Positions 52,832-62,688 are shown, numbered from the stretch's first letter. The stretch is DNA of 64,000 nt from Planctomycetota bacterium (GCA_016872645.1 VGZH01000003.1:46050-110049); one strand, 5' to 3'. Numbers and translations: made by a program. The notes: a model not told the origin generated them from the sequence alone.

Positions 52832-52902
52832 GTCAGCCTTTCCAGGCTGACCCGATCAACCATCGACACAATTTGCCAATTCGGGTCAGGCTGGAAAGCC
52901 TG
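52831..52902. repeat. Large imperfect palindrome between convergent genes
   Basis: GGTCAGCCTTTCCAGGCTGACC (52831 onward, itself a palindrome) and the arm GGGTCAGGCTGGAAAGCCTG (52883-52902) can pair across a spacer of about 25 nt. It starts at the last base of the isomerase stop and ends three bases before the stop of the leftward DUF1570 gene. It probably works as a two-way terminator. The sequence looks like a dispersed planctomycete repeat. Confidence 0.7.
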
Positions 52903-52904
52903 CT

Positions 52905-54464
52905 TTACTCGTCTTGGATCGAAAATTCTTCCTTCAACGACTGCGACAACTTCAGCACATACTCGCCATACTGCTGATCCAATTCAGCGAAGTTCGAGCT
53001 GGTGAGGACCTCCAGCGCCATCGGACGCTTGCCCGTCTCGGCTTGCTTGTAAATCTGCCGCAGATGCTCGATCAGATCATCGCGATAGCGGCCCCCTTCG
53101 TAGTGCATGAAGAAGTGCACAAGCCCAGACGCTTGGCTGTAGTTGTTCGTGATCTGCGGATGCCGTTGAAAGGCCTCCTTGCCCATTGCGGTAAATTCGG
53201 CAAGCGGCAGGTAATAGCCATCCTTCAGTTTGCGGAAACGGGCCGCTTCGAACCGCAAGCTTCGAGGGTCGCCGAGACTGACTTCCCCATCCGCAACGCG
53301 GAATGACTCGATGTAGCAGGCGATCCCTTCGATCAGCCAGAAGTTCTCGTCGCGAGCGATCACAGGGCTGGGCTTGAGATGTGCCGCCAGCAATTGGTGC
53401 GTCGCCTCGTGGTACAGCGTCGGCTCGGCCGGTTCCATCGGGTTGTGGAAGCTGTAAACCACGAGATCGTCCGTGTCGTACAAGCCGTTTGTGATCGTGA
53501 TCTGCTGCCCGTATTTCTTGTGCAGCTTGGCGATGTACTCGTCGCGTGAGCGAAAGAAGTGAATATGAAAAGGCTTCAGGTCTCGAGCGGCGGTGGCCGG
53601 TTTTTCGAACAACAGTTGCAGCCGCTTCGAATCGTTGAAGAAGCCAGCAAAAATCTGCTCAAAGAAGCGATGAAACTCCTCCAACGAGGACGCCAGTGCA
53701 ACGCCGTGCTCCAAGCTGAAGTTCGTCTTGAGCAGATAATGCTCGGTGCGGATCTCCCAAGGATTGCTGAAGCCACTGCGAAGCTGCGCGTCACGTTCGG
53801 CCGTGACCCACCGCACACCGTTACGCCGCTCCCCGTTTTCGTAGCGAGCGACATGTGACTCCGGCAGCCAGCCCCACTGTGCCGTCCAGACCTCTTTATT
53901 CCTGAGCTTCTTCGCCTCGAACGGCGAGACCCATTCGTCCTTGTACCGCTCGTATCCCAACAGACGCCGAGCGCGGACGTGATCCGAATCGTGGAACGCG
54001 ACTTCGCGAATCAGTTGGAAGGCGTAGCTGGGGAGTCCCGCTTTCACCGCCTGGGAGGCGAGCTTGTCTAATTCGATCGAGTAGGCTTTCCGAAACGTCC
54101 GCAGTTCTACCTGCCACGAGAACTCTCCCGCCGCTGGAGCCGGAATCTGCGGCTGCATTTGTCGGGGGAGCGGTTCAAACCGCAACACATCGGGATCGAC
54201 CGGAGCGGCCAGCCGTCGGACTCTCGCCGCGATCTCCTTCAGTTCATGCGTTTCACAAGTTTGAGCCACTCGCTCTAAATCGTCGGCGAAGAGCTTGTGA
54301 GCCTCCCGATGTTGAGCCTGCAAGTTCGCGAGCGCACGCTCCGCCTTTGTCACCTTGGACGGCTGTGCCGTCAGCGACTGAGGCATGACAGCGAACAACA
54401 CGAGCATCAAGCAAGCCGCCAATGGCGAAGCGTGACGTCGAGATTTGTTATGCAAACCGAGCAT
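52905..54464 (-). CDS. DUF1570-type exported metallopeptidase-like protein
   Basis: A 519-aa exported protein. A hydrophobic signal sequence (LAACLMLVLFAVMPQSLTAQ) is followed by a helical region to about residue 230, then the DUF1570 domain. The zinc-peptidase motif HEATH (352-356, within LYHEATHQLLAAH) is present, with a plausible third ligand Glu in NFWLIEGIACYIE (about 379). This matches the gluzincin-like arrangement of the family. Substrates are unknown. No strong ribosome binding site precedes the ATG at 54464, and the long upstream open frame overlaps the VWA gene. It follows the VWA gene by 86 nt in the same direction. Confidence 0.8.
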   Translation of the reverse strand: MLGLHNKSRRHASPLAACLMLVLFAVMPQSLTAQPSKVTKAERALANLQAQHREAHKLFADDLERVAQTCETHELKEIAARVRRLAAPVDPDVLRFEPLPRQMQPQIPAPAAGEFSWQVELRTFRKAYSIELDKLASQAVKAGLPSYAFQLIREVAFHDSDHVRARRLLGYERYKDEWVSPFEAKKLRNKEVWTAQWGWLPESHVARYENGERRNGVRWVTAERDAQLRSGFSNPWEIRTEHYLLKTNFSLEHGVALASSLEEFHRFFEQIFAGFFNDSKRLQLLFEKPATAARDLKPFHIHFFRSRDEYIAKLHKKYGQQITITNGLYDTDDLVVYSFHNPMEPAEPTLYHEATHQLLAAHLKPSPVIARDENFWLIEGIACYIESFRVADGEVSLGDPRSLRFEAARFRKLKDGYYLPLAEFTAMGKEAFQRHPQITNNYSQASGLVHFFMHYEGGRYRDDLIEHLRQIYKQAETGKRPMALEVLTSSNFAELDQQYGEYVLKLSQSLKEEFSIQDE

Positions 54465-54550
54465 GGCAATTAATCGTGGACGCCTGGCTACGGAAAACGG
54501 GACACGGACTATGCCATAAATCGAAATCTGAGGCGATGTGAATTCTGGTT

Positions 54551-57406
54551 TCACTTCAATCGATTCGATGCCCGTCGCTTCGCCTGCTCGAACAGGTCGG
54601 CCGCAGAGACGGTTGTCTTCGGGGTCGTCGTCACTTTCGGCGGCACCGTGCTCTTCGGGACCGCTGAGGCCGCCGTAGTCGCCGGTGTGACCACGACTCG
54701 GCGACGGACTGGCTTGGGACGTAGACTCTGCCACCATGACGGCTTCGTTTCGACCGCGCGCGGAATGTCGGAGGTCCATTCAGCGGCAACTGCCGCAGGA
54801 CGCCACCACGGGAATGTTTCCCACCACGACAGCCGACGCCCGGCGATCTCCAGCATCAGCACAATCAGGCTGAGCAAAAACAGCAGCGGCAGAAGCGAGC
54901 GAGTCTGCACACTACGCGGCGGATCGTCGAGCACGGAAAGGATGTCGGTTCGCTCGCGACCATTCGAAAGCTTCGCGATGTCCGACAACAACTCTCGGCC
55001 GGAAGGCAAGCCCTGTCGCGGCGTGAATTCCGGCGAGTACGGCAGCGTCACTGTCGGCCCACGCATGAACTCGCGCGAGTTCTTCCCCGCCGCGCGGACC
55101 AGCGTGCGATATGTCCCGGTTTGTTCCAAACGGAACCGAGCCTGCAACGAGTTCGGACCAGTCCACACGAAATCCGGTGTCGTCGGTTGCGTCCGTTCGT
55201 CGCCCGGAGGGATGACAAACAACGTCGGCGTGTCCGAGCGATGCCTGTCACCCCGATCGGGATCAAGCTCAATGTTGACGACCGCCTCTTGTCCCTCTTG
55301 CTGCATCGCCATGAAGACGTCGTCCGGCGACGCGCTGTTGAGTAACCAGCGAGTCTGCGTCACGAGAAAGTCCGCGTAGCTGTCCCACGAGGCGAAGGGC
55401 CCGGAGTGCGGCCCATCGACTTCCAGCGACAGCGCGGCAACTCGTCCGAGTCCGCGATACCAGAACGCCAGCCACGGGGCGTTATATTCGTCGGTCGAGA
55501 CCACGGCCCCGGTCGCCTCCGGCTTCAAGTAGCTGAGGTTGTAGCCCATCGTCGGCGGAAACAGACCGCGACCGAGTTCCCCCATCAGCCGCGCATCAGG
55601 CAGCAGCTTGCCGGGGATACCGTCGGCCGGATGAAGCTCCGGATCGTGCTTGATGAATGTGTTCCGAGCGATGCTCATCGTGTCCTGCGTGAACAGTCGC
55701 GGCAGTTCTTCGGGGTCTTCCGAGAACATGATGTTGCCGCCGCCAAGCTTCGCGATGTCCTTCAGCAGATCCGCATGCACGTCGCGATCGGTGCCGAGCC
55801 CAATCACACTGACGGTGATTCCGGCATCGGAATACTTTTTGACCAGCGTTTTGTAGTCCCCCGGCTCTTCGCTGTCCTGAGCGTCCGAAAACAAAATGAT
55901 GTGCCGCGTCGAATACTCGCCCGCCTTCATCAGTTCTTTGCCGGCCGCGACCAATGCCTCGTAAACGTAAATGCCGCCCCCCATGCTTTGAATGCGGAGC
56001 ACATTTGAGATGATCGCTTCCGGATCATCGACGTTGCGCAACGCTTGAATGACATGTGGAGCACTGTCGACCGCAAACACCGCCACCTTGTCCGACGCCG
56101 ACAGCATCTTGATGCACTCCGCCGTGCCGAGATTGGCCAAGTCCATCTTTTGTTTGCCGCCGCGCACCGGCATCGACATGCTGCCGGACCGGTCGAGCGC
56201 GACTGCGATCGCGACGCGGTTCCTGCGATGCTCTTCTCGCAGTTCCATCGAGACCGGCAGGACATCGTCAAGCGGACTCTTGAAATAGCCGCCGACCCCG
56301 AAGCTGCGTTCGCCTCCTGTCACTAACAGTCCGCCGCCAAGGTCTTCGACCCACTGAGCCAGCCGCTCCATCTTCAACCGCCCGAAGTCCGCGGCGGGAA
56401 CGTTTTCGATAATCACCGCCCGGTACTTGTCGAGCGAATCCTGAGTCAGCGGATGCGTCTTGCTCGACACGACATCCAACGGCAGTCGCGCCGCCTGCAG
56501 CGCTCGAACGAGATTGTCTTCCTGCCCATCGTGATTGAGCACCAGCACGCGCGGCGCTGTCTCGACTCGCACAACTCCCGCGCCGCGGTTGTTCTCTTCC
56601 AGCGGATCACCTTCGAGCACCAACTCGGCCGAGTAATTTGAGATTCCTCCCTCTTCCAGCAGATCGCGGAACAGCACGCGGTTCAGCCCAGTCACGAAAT
56701 CCCGTTCAAGCTTTGCGATCTCCTGCCCGTCGCGCAACACCCGCACAGTTCCGTGAGCCTCACGGCTGGCCTGCACCCAGACCGCGAACTGAAACGGTTC
56801 GCGCGGCGAGACCGTATCCGGCAACGTCAGCGATTCGATCGCCAGATCGCCGATCCGATTCCGCTCAAACAACCGAAAGTCAACTGGTACTCCCACCTCG
56901 CGAGCACGCCGCGCGGCCGACAGAGGCGACGCTCCGTTCGCTTCGCCATCTGACATCACCAAAATCCGCGCCGGCCGAGTCGGCTCGACCAAATTCAGTG
57001 CCGACGAGATCGCATCGTTCAGATCGGACCCGTCCGGCAGAACCGCACGCGTATACGCCCCAAGCTCGCTGCTGCGAGACAGCGTGTGTTCGACCTCCGC
57101 GCGACTGCCAAACGTCACCAGCCCAATCCGATCACCGCTTTTACGATTCCGCTCGAGATCGTGAATCAACTCTCGAATCGATTGATCCGTTTTCTCCGGC
57201 AGCGATCGCGACCGATCCGCCACAATGACCACGTCGATCCCCTCGCCACCCAAATTCCATCGCGGCCCGGTCAACGCCAGCAGCAGCAGCACGAGCAACG
57301 TGACTCGCAAGATGCCCGTGAATCCCTTCGCCGATCCCCAACGCCGATACGCCAATGCCAGCGGAATCGCCAGCAGGAACAGCTCAGGAAATTGGAATTG
57401 GATCAT
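54551..57406 (-). CDS. Membrane protein with two VWA domains (BatA/BatB-like)
   Basis: A 951-aa membrane protein. Two N-terminal helices (ELFLLAIPLALAYRRW and LRVTLLVLLLLALTGPRW) lead into a first von Willebrand A domain with a degenerate MIDAS DRSRS (64-68; the usual pattern is DxSxS). A GATase-like domain follows (VLVLNHDGQEDNLVRAL, LVTGGERSFG). A second VWA domain has an intact MIDAS DRSGSM (405-410) and metal-site SDAQDSEE. A C-terminal helix sits near LLPLLFLLSLIVLMLEIAG, followed by a Thr/Pro/Lys-rich tail. Such proteins are common in planctomycetes, and their role in envelope functions is not settled. The ATG at 57406 gives the normal N-terminus. Confidence 0.85.
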   Translation of the reverse strand: MIQFQFPELFLLAIPLALAYRRWGSAKGFTGILRVTLLVLLLLALTGPRWNLGGEGIDVVIVADRSRSLPEKTDQSIRELIHDLERNRKSGDRIGLVTFGSRAEVEHTLSRSSELGAYTRAVLPDGSDLNDAISSALNLVEPTRPARILVMSDGEANGASPLSAARRAREVGVPVDFRLFERNRIGDLAIESLTLPDTVSPREPFQFAVWVQASREAHGTVRVLRDGQEIAKLERDFVTGLNRVLFRDLLEEGGISNYSAELVLEGDPLEENNRGAGVVRVETAPRVLVLNHDGQEDNLVRALQAARLPLDVVSSKTHPLTQDSLDKYRAVIIENVPAADFGRLKMERLAQWVEDLGGGLLVTGGERSFGVGGYFKSPLDDVLPVSMELREEHRRNRVAIAVALDRSGSMSMPVRGGKQKMDLANLGTAECIKMLSASDKVAVFAVDSAPHVIQALRNVDDPEAIISNVLRIQSMGGGIYVYEALVAAGKELMKAGEYSTRHIILFSDAQDSEEPGDYKTLVKKYSDAGITVSVIGLGTDRDVHADLLKDIAKLGGGNIMFSEDPEELPRLFTQDTMSIARNTFIKHDPELHPADGIPGKLLPDARLMGELGRGLFPPTMGYNLSYLKPEATGAVVSTDEYNAPWLAFWYRGLGRVAALSLEVDGPHSGPFASWDSYADFLVTQTRWLLNSASPDDVFMAMQQEGQEAVVNIELDPDRGDRHRSDTPTLFVIPPGDERTQPTTPDFVWTGPNSLQARFRLEQTGTYRTLVRAAGKNSREFMRGPTVTLPYSPEFTPRQGLPSGRELLSDIAKLSNGRERTDILSVLDDPPRSVQTRSLLPLLFLLSLIVLMLEIAGRRLSWWETFPWWRPAAVAAEWTSDIPRAVETKPSWWQSLRPKPVRRRVVVTPATTAASAVPKSTVPPKVTTTPKTTVSAADLFEQAKRRASNRLK

Positions 57407-57491
57407 GATCTGCTCACACCGCAGTACCGCAACCGTCAGCGAGCGGCCACCGACACCAACCCAGCCGCTCTCTGACGGTTGCGGGACGGCA

Positions 57492-57827
57492 CTACTCACC
57501 CACTTTCAGCATCAACTCCACTGCCTCGCGCCCGGTCATACCGACGCGAATTCCAAAAGACTCCGCCTTCGGCGTGCAGCCAACGATCTTCGACTCGCAC
57601 AAGTCCTCCGGCTCGGTCAACGGCTGGGCCGGAGTCCCTCTGCAGATCGCAATCGCCTGCCCGAATTCCGCTGGCGTCTTCAAATCGTAGATGCCGCAGC
57701 CGACGATCCCCGCCTTCGTCAAAATCGAGCAGTATTGTCCCTGATCCCAGCGGTTGCTGATCCCGATGGCCGAACCGTTCTCGAAGTGCAGCTCACGACT
57801 GCTGGTGCGAGGCAAAGAAGCGTTCAT
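57492..57827 (-). CDS. DUF1805 family protein (YunC-like)
   Basis: A 111-aa cytosolic protein of the DUF1805 family, found in Firmicutes (YunC) and archaea, function unknown. Family motifs are the N-terminal strand SILTKAGIVGCGIYD and the C-terminal helix GIRVGMTGREAVELML. The middle IAICRGTPAQPLTEPEDLCE region with ESKIVGCT is typical too. The frame extends to 57914, but the ATG at 57827 gives the family length. No ribosome binding site is obvious. It precedes the double-VWA gene by 85 nt in the same direction, so it may share its transcript. Confidence 0.78.
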   Translation of the reverse strand: MNASLPRTSSRELHFENGSAIGISNRWDQGQYCSILTKAGIVGCGIYDLKTPAEFGQAIAICRGTPAQPLTEPEDLCESKIVGCTPKAESFGIRVGMTGREAVELMLKVGE

Positions 57828-57954
57828 GATGTCAGACCATTCGACAGACGGGAGAGGATTCTTAAAACGCACGGGGGCACGTGTCACCGGCAAGTTAGAA
57901 TGGCCGTGACTCAAATCTGCAACCCCTTCACGTGATTCCTCGTAAAGTCACAGG

Positions 57955-58581
57955 GTTTCGAACCTCAAAAGACCCTGCTCATGCGAAGACGCTTCGTCGT
58001 GCCAGGCTTGCTCCACCTGGTGCTGATCATCGTCGCCGACCACATCGCCACGCGAATCCGCGAGCGCACCGAACGTGTTTAATGGCTCACCAGTGACATC
58101 CTCGAGATCCTTGAGCGCTAACTTCGATCAGATGCCTACTGTTTGCTCGGTGTAACTCTCCAGGATTTTTTCCAGCACGACGGAGTCCTATGTTTTCGGG
58201 CAAGCGTCGATCAAGGACTGCACCTGGATCTTCAGCATCGCCCGCTTCGACCTGACATTCTAAGACGATCCGCGACCTGCCGACGTCGGGACACTGATTC
58301 TGCAGAGAAGCGGCCACACATTGGCTCACGAAACCTGCCAAGTCTTCAGCGCACAATACGGCATCTTCTATTGGTATCCCGTTAACGGCAGCAACAACCT
58401 CACCCAGAGTGATTCGCGGCCGATGCAGCTTTGTCCGGCCTGCCTGCGAAAGCTGCACGCGATTGCGGGCTTCGCTCCGGTCGAACGAGATCGCAAGCTG
58501 CAGGAGGTCTATCAACCGTTTGGATTTACCGACGAGGCAACTTGGGTGCAACGTCGGCGACAAACCGTGAGAGGCGAATAG
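57955..58581 (+). pseudogene. Archaemetzincin relic with destroyed zinc site
   Basis: Reading right and changing frames, the sequence still shows an archaemetzincin-like protease. There is WLTSDILEILE after an in-frame stop, then DAYCLLGVTLQDFF and, in another frame, SYVFGQASIKDCTWIFSI and ARFDLTF, a TAA stop, DDPRPADVG, and LAHETCQVFSAQYGIF. The C-terminal block is NGSNNLTQSDSRPMQLCP, then ACLRKLHAIAGF. In intact members the metal motif is HExxHxxGxxHC. Here the second His is Gln, the third His is Tyr and the Cys is Gly, and stops and shifts are scattered. The last 87 codons form an open frame (58321-58581) but are unlikely to be a real protein. Confidence 0.7.
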
Positions 58582-58593
58582 CTCCATCAAATG

Positions 58594-58650
58594 AGCACGA
58601 TCCGCGAGCGAGTAGTGCGTCGGATCGACCACTTGCTAGCGCGTCGTGCT
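58594..58650. repeat. REP-like palindromic hairpin, copy 2
   Basis: AGCACGATCCGCGAGCGAGT (58594 onward) pairs with CCACTTGCTAGCGCGTCGTGCT (58629-58650). The sequence is the same family as 6480-6538 (core AGCACGA..CGC.AGC.AGT). It lies just downstream of the leftward cytochrome-maturation gene, where it could act as a terminator. Confidence 0.7.
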
Positions 58651-58679
58651 GGTGTGTGGCGCATCTCCACATTGAAGCT

Positions 58680-61600
58680 TCACGCCGCAGCGTTCGCCGT
58701 TGGACTGAAACTCTTCGGCAGGCAGCCGATCACGATCACGACCAGTTGACTAACGACGAACAACGCCAGGGCCAGCAAGATCCCTTCCGTGAATCCGTAG
58801 CTGTGCAGGCCGACGCCGAGTTCGTTGACTCCGAACCACGACCACGCGGTCGCGATGTTGCCGCCGATCGACAGCACTGCCATGCCTCGGTCTTTAACCA
58901 TCGCTCCCCAGCGAGCGTGCAGAACGACCGCGTTCCACAGCACGATGATCAGCGCGCCGTTTTCTTTCGGATCCCAGCCCCAGAAGCGGCCCCAACTATC
59001 ATCGGCCCATAAGCCACCAAGCACCGTGCCGACAAAGCTGAAGAAGATTCCAAAACAAAGCGTGCCGTACAGCATTCGCGAGAGGTTCGTCTGCAGCTCC
59101 GGCGTCAGAGGCTCGGCGTTGCGGAAGCGTGGTTGAGCCGAAGCCCAAGCAGTCACCGCAAAACCCAAGAATCCCGCCATCAGTCCGCCCCACTTCACCG
59201 CATTCGCGGAGAGGCTGACTTCCGTGAATGATTCAATCGTCTCGGCAATCGGACTGGGGAGCAGCACACACACGGCCACAATCATTCCGGCCATCGCAAA
59301 TCCAAATCGGATCGGAGTCCGCAGCGCGAGGTACATCAAACCGATCATGCCCGACAAGAACGTCGTCGCGTAACCGAGATTGATCGTCGTCACGTGCGTC
59401 GCTAACCAGAACTGTGTGTCAAGGACCGCAACCAGCACGGTGAAGGTGTCTCCGTCGCCGCCGAGGAAGTGTGCGATCAACAACGTCATGAACCCGCAGG
59501 CCGACGCTAGAATGTTGCCCACGCCGAGTTGATAAACCCGTTCAAAAATCAAGCTCAGTAGCACGATGCCCCAGCCGATGAAGACCGCGGTGGAATACAA
59601 ATTCGTCACTGGCGGACGTCCCGAAATGATCATCCGCGCGATCAGCGCAAACATGTGCAGGCTGAACGTCAAAGCGATCATGGCGAAAGCCGTGCGGTTG
59701 AGCAGTCGCGGGAATCCGAGCATCGCCACTCCGGCGACCAAGAAAGACAGGAAGTACAACATCGATGCCAGCAGGAACGGTTGAAACGAGTTGAAGAAAC
59801 ACTCGAAGCCAATGCGACTCATGCCGACCCCGCCGAACGAGCGATCCTTCAGCGAATCACGATACCGCGAGACTGCTGCGTTGAAATCCGAGGCCTTGCT
59901 CTCTTCGTAGCTCTTCAAGACGTCTCGCCACGCGGCCACTGCGGGATTGACTGGGCGACGATCTCCGGTTGTCAGTGCCTTGAATTCGTCCTGGGTCGGG
60001 GCATCGAAGTTGGCCACCTTGATTTTCTCGACATCCGGATAGCGTTTCGCCAGCCACTGCCGAGCCTGCGTGTAATACCGGTCTCCCGCCACTTGCATTT
60101 GCCCTCTGGCAAGGGTTCCATCAATTTGAGTGGTTGTGCTTTTGACGACGTATCGGTGTTCTGGCCGGCTGTCGATCGGTTCCAGAATCTCGGACAACGG
60201 CAGGTAATCCCATTGATCTTGATCGTCCGAACCGGGCAACGGCGGCAGCACAAACGGCAGCCGACTTCGCTTGAGCGCGGCATGGAAATCCACCGCCCGA
60301 TCCATCAGGTCCAACGGAGACTGGGCCTTCAGATCGGGTGTGTCCGCAAAACGCATCAGCGAGCCATACAAACCGATTTTGCGATCAAACTCGATGATCT
60401 TGCGATCTTCGACGCTCAAGTTCCGCGTTTCTTTCGCGTTGGCCTCTTCGGCCTTTTTCGTCAGCTTGCCAACGCGAGTCTCTTCGAGCGGTACGAGTCG
60501 TTTGCCTTTGGAATCCAGTTCGTCGGGCTGTTCGACAATCTCCGCCAACGAGTACCGGAAGCCCTTGCGGGCCTGCAGATTCAGGGCCTTGAGCACTTCC
60601 AGATTGTCGATGCGGATCACTTTATGATGCTTCGCCGCCGACGGTTGAGCGATCATATCCATTAACCAGCGGATCGCCGGTTCGGTGCGGGTTTTCGTTT
60701 TGCCGTTCTCTTGATCTTCGAATTTGAACGTCTCACTGCCGGAGACGATTCGCAGCATGTTGCGAGCGTAAGTGTCGAGCGGTTTGACTCGGCCATCAAC
60801 GACGACGGGCAGATGCCCCACCGCTGCATAGTCGAAGGTGTTCCCCTTCAGCGCCGGAGCTTTCGTCTTGCTTCCGACCCACAACGCCAGGAACGCAACC
60901 ACCACGATCGGCACCCAACGGGCCGCTCCATCGACAACAACCGCCGCCGTCACAGCCTTCGCCTGGCGACTGCGGCGATCCAGGAACCGCAGCAACGTCA
61001 CCGAAAACTGAAACAGCATCCCGACCGCCACGATCATGCAAGCGACATACGGAATCATCCAACCGCTGTTCGTCACCAATTGCAGCGTCGTGTATTCCCG
61101 GCCTCCCGCCTGCGTGTAGCCGCTCTGATAAAACGTCTCGCCGGCATACCGCAGCGGGTTGTTCATCCAAACGTGATGCTCGAAATCCTTGCCGCGTGAC
61201 TCATCGACGATACGGATGTCCGACGAGTAATTCCGCGCGGTGCTCGTGCCGAGATAATTCGTACCGTCCACGTCTTTCAACTCGACCGTGTACGGCTTGT
61301 AGTCGCGGCGGAACCGGAGCGACAGGCCATACTTTTTGTCGCCGACTTCAATCGTCTCGGACTTGTCTTGTTCGGAGAGATGCACCGCGACCAGGTATAT
61401 CCCGATCTCCTCGCCGCCGTCGCGCTTCGTCAGCCGGACGTAGGCACCCGGCATGTCGACGTTGCTGTCGGATTCGACACCGGTCGATGCTTCGATCGGA
61501 ACCAGCACGCTCGTCTTGCCGATCCCCGCGGTCGCGACGATCTTCGCATCTCCCTCGGCCGGTTGGGCCCGAGCGCTCTTGTGAAACTCCAGCACTTCGA

Positions 61601-62645
61601 TGTCGAATGGCAGCAGCTCGTTCTTGATTTTGTCCTTGCCAATGCCTCGAGTCAGTCGCGTATCGGGAACGACGACGTGTGTCTCCGAATCAGTCCCAGC
61701 CGAGTCGACAATCGCCAACTCGGCCGAGCGGATGTCACGGGCATAGTTGGTCTTCTCACCCTCTTCGAGCGAAATCTGAGCTTCGACCGCGAACATTCCC
61801 ACCAGCAGTTCGCTGAACATCATCAGCCCAATGCCGGCATGCAGCAGCACGATGCCGGCTCGCTTTTTGAAGACCATCACGCAGCCGATCAGCAGCACCA
61901 CACCGGACAAGGTCCCCTTGAGCAACTGCCACAAGATCCGCATCGACGAATCGTCGAGCACATTGCCGTACACCCACAGCCACGCCAGAAACAAACCGAA
62001 CGCGGTGCAGCCGGTCGCTTTGACCCAAAACGGAATCGGCTTCCGGTTCTCTGTGTCACTCTTCTCGTTGGAGTCGCTGCGAACCGTCTCGTAGACCGCA
62101 TAGCCCCAAATCCCCGTGAGCACAAATTTGGACAACAGCCAAATCGCACCCCATGAAATCCAGCTGTCGGTCTGTAAGCCATCGGCACTGGAACCACTCG
62201 CCACCACCATCCACGTCGTCAGCAGACCAAGCCCGATCACGCCAACCCCCGCCCAGAGCCGATTCCCCTTCGCCTGTGCTTTGAAGCGAATCCCGTGAGC
62301 GGCCAGCAGATTCAAAAACATCACCACGCCGATGAGCCGGCCACCCGGAAACGGGATCACCATCCAATCGGGAATGTTCGGCTTGCTGGGAAAGAACGAC
62401 GGCGGGAAGAAGATTTGCAGGTCGATCCACGCCAAATTGCAGCGGAAGTACTTCTCGACCACTTCCCAAATGTCCGCATTCACTTGAGCCATCGTCCCGG
62501 CCAGCACCAGAAACGTCGCCAGCGACAAGAGCGTCACCGTCAACTTCAGCGACGCCAACGGCCGCATCAACTTTTCGACCAGCGACCCGACCGCGATGTC
62601 CGATTCCGCTGATGAACGATCATTGAGCATGTCTGCTGTGGCCAT
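58680..62645 (-). CDS. ResB-CcsA (CcsBA) fusion for cytochrome c maturation
   Basis: A 1321-aa membrane protein that fuses the ResB/Ccs1 and CcsA/ResC subunits of the system II cytochrome c synthase, which carries heme across the membrane and attaches it to apocytochromes. The N-terminal half (to about residue 560) has ResB helices (LASLKLTVTLLSLATFLVLA, MIPYVACMIVAVGMLF) with a large extracytoplasmic part between them. The C-terminal half is CcsA, with the heme-handling tryptophan-rich motif WGRFWGWDPKEN (1218-1229) and flanking His residues (HVTTINLGY, LHARWG). A 350-residue soluble segment beginning VDGRVKPLDTYARN joins the halves. The ATG has GGAG eight bases upstream. Confidence 0.93.
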   Translation of the reverse strand: MATADMLNDRSSAESDIAVGSLVEKLMRPLASLKLTVTLLSLATFLVLAGTMAQVNADIWEVVEKYFRCNLAWIDLQIFFPPSFFPSKPNIPDWMVIPFPGGRLIGVVMFLNLLAAHGIRFKAQAKGNRLWAGVGVIGLGLLTTWMVVASGSSADGLQTDSWISWGAIWLLSKFVLTGIWGYAVYETVRSDSNEKSDTENRKPIPFWVKATGCTAFGLFLAWLWVYGNVLDDSSMRILWQLLKGTLSGVVLLIGCVMVFKKRAGIVLLHAGIGLMMFSELLVGMFAVEAQISLEEGEKTNYARDIRSAELAIVDSAGTDSETHVVVPDTRLTRGIGKDKIKNELLPFDIEVLEFHKSARAQPAEGDAKIVATAGIGKTSVLVPIEASTGVESDSNVDMPGAYVRLTKRDGGEEIGIYLVAVHLSEQDKSETIEVGDKKYGLSLRFRRDYKPYTVELKDVDGTNYLGTSTARNYSSDIRIVDESRGKDFEHHVWMNNPLRYAGETFYQSGYTQAGGREYTTLQLVTNSGWMIPYVACMIVAVGMLFQFSVTLLRFLDRRSRQAKAVTAAVVVDGAARWVPIVVVAFLALWVGSKTKAPALKGNTFDYAAVGHLPVVVDGRVKPLDTYARNMLRIVSGSETFKFEDQENGKTKTRTEPAIRWLMDMIAQPSAAKHHKVIRIDNLEVLKALNLQARKGFRYSLAEIVEQPDELDSKGKRLVPLEETRVGKLTKKAEEANAKETRNLSVEDRKIIEFDRKIGLYGSLMRFADTPDLKAQSPLDLMDRAVDFHAALKRSRLPFVLPPLPGSDDQDQWDYLPLSEILEPIDSRPEHRYVVKSTTTQIDGTLARGQMQVAGDRYYTQARQWLAKRYPDVEKIKVANFDAPTQDEFKALTTGDRRPVNPAVAAWRDVLKSYEESKASDFNAAVSRYRDSLKDRSFGGVGMSRIGFECFFNSFQPFLLASMLYFLSFLVAGVAMLGFPRLLNRTAFAMIALTFSLHMFALIARMIISGRPPVTNLYSTAVFIGWGIVLLSLIFERVYQLGVGNILASACGFMTLLIAHFLGGDGDTFTVLVAVLDTQFWLATHVTTINLGYATTFLSGMIGLMYLALRTPIRFGFAMAGMIVAVCVLLPSPIAETIESFTEVSLSANAVKWGGLMAGFLGFAVTAWASAQPRFRNAEPLTPELQTNLSRMLYGTLCFGIFFSFVGTVLGGLWADDSWGRFWGWDPKENGALIIVLWNAVVLHARWGAMVKDRGMAVLSIGGNIATAWSWFGVNELGVGLHSYGFTEGILLALALFVVSQLVVIVIGCLPKSFSPTANAAA

Positions 62646-62671
62646 GATGGTGCTCCATTGGGGAGTTGCAA

Positions 62672-62688
62672 TTACTCCGAAGGAGTAA
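62672..62688. repeat. Short perfect hairpin upstream of the CcsBA gene
   Basis: TTACTCC-GAA-GGAGTAA, a 7-bp stem, lies in the 82-bp gap between the leftward lipoprotein gene and the CcsBA gene. It may attenuate or terminate part of the transcript. There is no U-run in the leftward direction. Confidence 0.5.

Noticed and set aside
58321..58581. Independent small gene of 86 codons
   Set aside because: Its product is the C-terminal end of an archaemetzincin, with the upstream parts recognisable in other frames, so it is a relic and not a gene of its own.
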